This document shows, in pieces, positions 61,916 to 64,000 of a stretch of 64,000 bases of DNA. The translations under genes and the position numbers were made by a program. The notes beneath the pieces were generated by a model, which was given only the letters and a program-made list of their open reading frames with translations, did no database searches and was not told where the DNA came from. Within the stretch, counting starts at the first letter, position 1, and each line of letters starts with the position of its first letter. The stretch is from Ampelocalamus luodianensis (Eukaryota > Streptophyta > Magnoliopsida > Poales > Poaceae): the NCBI GenBank assembly GCA_036346255.1, contig CM070617.1:23487080-23551079 (forward strand), given 5' to 3'.

Positions 61916-62249
61916 TTCAAAACAAATGGTCCAGACCGAGTGTTAAAGTAACAGTAACATGATACATTACAATCACTATCATATATTCTGCTACAATACA
62001 TAAATGTTGTTTCTATAGTGATTTTGTTGTAGTATTACTGCAAAATACTGTATGTACAGACCCAAAAACATTGTGACTCTTTTGAGTGATTCCTTGCATT
62101 TCTCTAGAGAATCCTGGATCCTCATGGTGATTCTTCTAAGTTTTAAAATATTGACGGTTGTCCAACACAAATCTCAACAAACTCCCCCTCCTCAACTTCC
62201 CATCGGACATCCCCACTTCCATAGTACCATAGCTCCACCAAAAAGGTAA

Positions 62250-64000
62250 GTAGACTATCCACGATGCCAAACGCTTGTACACAAAGCGATAGAGGTGGTT
62301 TTCACCCATTACTTAAAAAAAAATAAGTCGGCGACTCGGATCAATAGAATCATCACACGAATCACCTCCATAAAAAGGCTGAAACAGCGTGTGTGGCCCC
62401 CCAGACCAACACCAGCGTGGCCTGATATCCCTGTGGCTACAAAGCTGAGCTGGCCACTTCGTGTTGGCTCAACTGCTGCCGAACGTCCATGGTCCCCCTA
62501 GGCACCCGAACTAGCCACGCACGATTCCAAATGAGAGTACGCAGGGTCACGGAAAGTGCATTTAACCCCTAACTTAAAAAATAGGCCAACGCACGAATCG
62601 ACAAAATCACTACACAAATCACCTCCATGAAGGCCGAAATCATGTGTGCAGCCTCCCGCACTGACACCAACATGGCCTGATATCCCCGCGGCGAACGCTG
62701 ACACAAAAAGGTTGCCGATGGGCCCCGACCCGGGGCGACATAGCTGCATTGGGCCCTTCATGCTGGTTTGATCGCCACCGAGCTTCCACGGTGCCCCCTA
62801 GGCACCCAAACTAACCACACACGATGCCAAAAGCACGTACACGGGGCCACGAAGGTGGATTTCACCCCTAGTTTAAAAATAAGGCAATGGCCCAGATCGG
62901 CAGAATCACCACATGAATCGCCTTCATAAATGCCGAAATTGTGTGCACGATCACCCGCATTGACACCAGCGTCGTCCGATGCCCCCATGACGACAGAAAC
63001 ATCCCAACATGACCCGACCCAGAGCGACATAACTGCGCTAACCCCTTCGTGTTGGTTTGACCGTCGCCGAGCGTCCGCGGTGCACCTTAGGCGCTCAAAC
63101 TAGCCACACATGTGCACGGGGCCACAGAGGTGGATTTCACCCCTGGCTTAAAAATAATACGGCAACACAAATCAGTAGAATCGTCGCATGAATCACCTCT
63201 GTTGCTCGCATTACCCTTCACACCAACACTAGTGTAGCCCAATGCCCTCGTGGAGACAGAAAAGCCATGACGGTCCCTAACCCGAAAAGCGTTGTCGGCA
63301 GGACCAAACCAAGGGCGACATACATGCATTGGCCCCTTAGTACTGGTTCAACCGCCACCGAGCGTCCCCAGTGCCCCCTACATCCTTGTACGAGCCACGC
63401 ACGATGTCGAACGCATATACACAGGACCACGGCGGTGAATTTCACCCTTGGCTTTAAAAAAAGAAGGCGGTGACACAAATCGGCAAAAAATGTCACACGA
63501 ATCACCTCCATGAAGGCCAAAATCACGTGCATGACCCCCGCATCGACACCAAAGTGGCTCGATGCCCTCGTGGTGAGAAACGCCCAGGCGATCGCTAATC
63601 TGAAAAATGGTGTTGACGGAACCCAACCAGGGGCGACATAGCTGCGCTAGCCCTTCGTGCTATTCGATCGATGTCGAGCGTCATCATTGCCCCTAGGCGC
63701 CCGAACTAGCCACGCATGATGTCGTACGCGTATACGTTGAGCCACGTTGGTGGATTTCGCCCCTGATTTAAAAAATAAGCCGGTGAATAGATCAGTAGAA
63801 TCGCTGCACGAATCGTCTCTATGAACTCCAAAATCGCATGCATGACCCCCCGCACTGACACCAGTATGCCTGAACTAGCCACACATGATAACAAACGCAT
63901 GCACACGGGGCCACAGAGGAAGATTTCACCTTGACTTAAAAAATAAGTTGGCAGCCCGGATCGACAGAATCACCGAACGAATCACCTTCGTGAATGCCAA
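62250..64000. repeat. satellite-like tandem array, units about 260-316 bp, running off the window
   Basis: Seven partly diverged units share, in order, TAGCCACRCACGATGCCRAA, CACGGGGCCACRRAGGTGGA, TTTCACCCCTRRYTTAAAAA, a CRGATCGRCAGAATCACCRC block, GAATCACCTCCATRAARGCC, a CCCGCAYTGACACCARCRTG block, GGGCGACATARCTGCGCT and CCTTCGTGCTGGTTYGA, then CCGCCGAGCGTCC. The ACGATGCC anchor falls near 62261, 62521, 62821, 63107 (partly deleted), 63401, 63717 and 63888 (shortened unit). The array is still running at base 64000. Confidence 0.88.

Noticed and set aside
62250..64000. CRISPR-like repeat structure
   Set aside because: The repeat unit is about 300 bp of continuous tandem sequence without unique spacers, in a plant genome; it is a satellite.

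Overview
This window is nuclear DNA from a grass (Poaceae). The evidence is spliced genes with GT-AG introns, grass-type protein sequences, GC-rich single-exon transcription factor genes, and long AT-rich intergenic stretches filled with MULE, hAT, Tourist, LINE and SINE insertions. There is no bacterial, organellar or viral gene organisation. I cannot name the species.

Genes, left to right: a C2H2 EAR-motif zinc-finger gene (1806-2372, minus); a domesticated PIF/Harbinger transposase of the ALP1/HARBI1-like type, two exons (21109-24476, plus); coatomer subunit zeta, six coding exons (25178-27461, minus); a second C2H2 EAR zinc-finger gene (40907-41485, plus); a RABE/Rab8 GTPase, eight exons (43011-45540, minus); ribosomal protein S15a/uS8, three coding exons plus a leader exon (51380-51982 coding, minus); and PCNA, four coding exons (55495-57343, minus). 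All exon chains were read codon by codon and stay in frame: 395, 176, 216, 130 and 263 aa for the spliced genes. Weak candidates are an exon-like piece at 372-567, a 72-codon ORF at 48921-49139 and a broken GC-rich coding-like stretch at 58722-59466.

Most of the rest is transposable elements. Several can be delimited by target-site duplications (TSDs): MULE-type foldback elements with 9-bp TSDs (4631-4999, 11843-12737, 36804-37520) and a 3.8-kb MULE-like element (about 5195-8982); hAT-type elements with 8-bp TSDs (9338-10104, 27824-28341, 38108-38421, 50016-50243, 59879-60638, 60972-61915); Tourist-like MITEs (3002-3317, 53610-53977); and a 5'-truncated LINE with a 16-bp TSD (49496-50590) that later received the hAT element at 50016. 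A 2.07-kb direct tandem duplication occupies 13066-17197 within retrotransposon-like sequence. A satellite-like array of roughly 300-bp units runs from about 62250 off the right edge.

The most striking feature is that the promoter, leader exon and 5'-UTR intron of RPS15A (about 51997-53577) exist as a second, very similar copy (about 57359-58503) directly upstream of the PCNA start codon. The similarity stops at the splice acceptor, so PCNA appears to be expressed from a ribosomal-protein promoter and leader. The genes do not form a pathway; they are ordinary housekeeping and regulatory genes (vesicle traffic, translation, replication, transcriptional repression).
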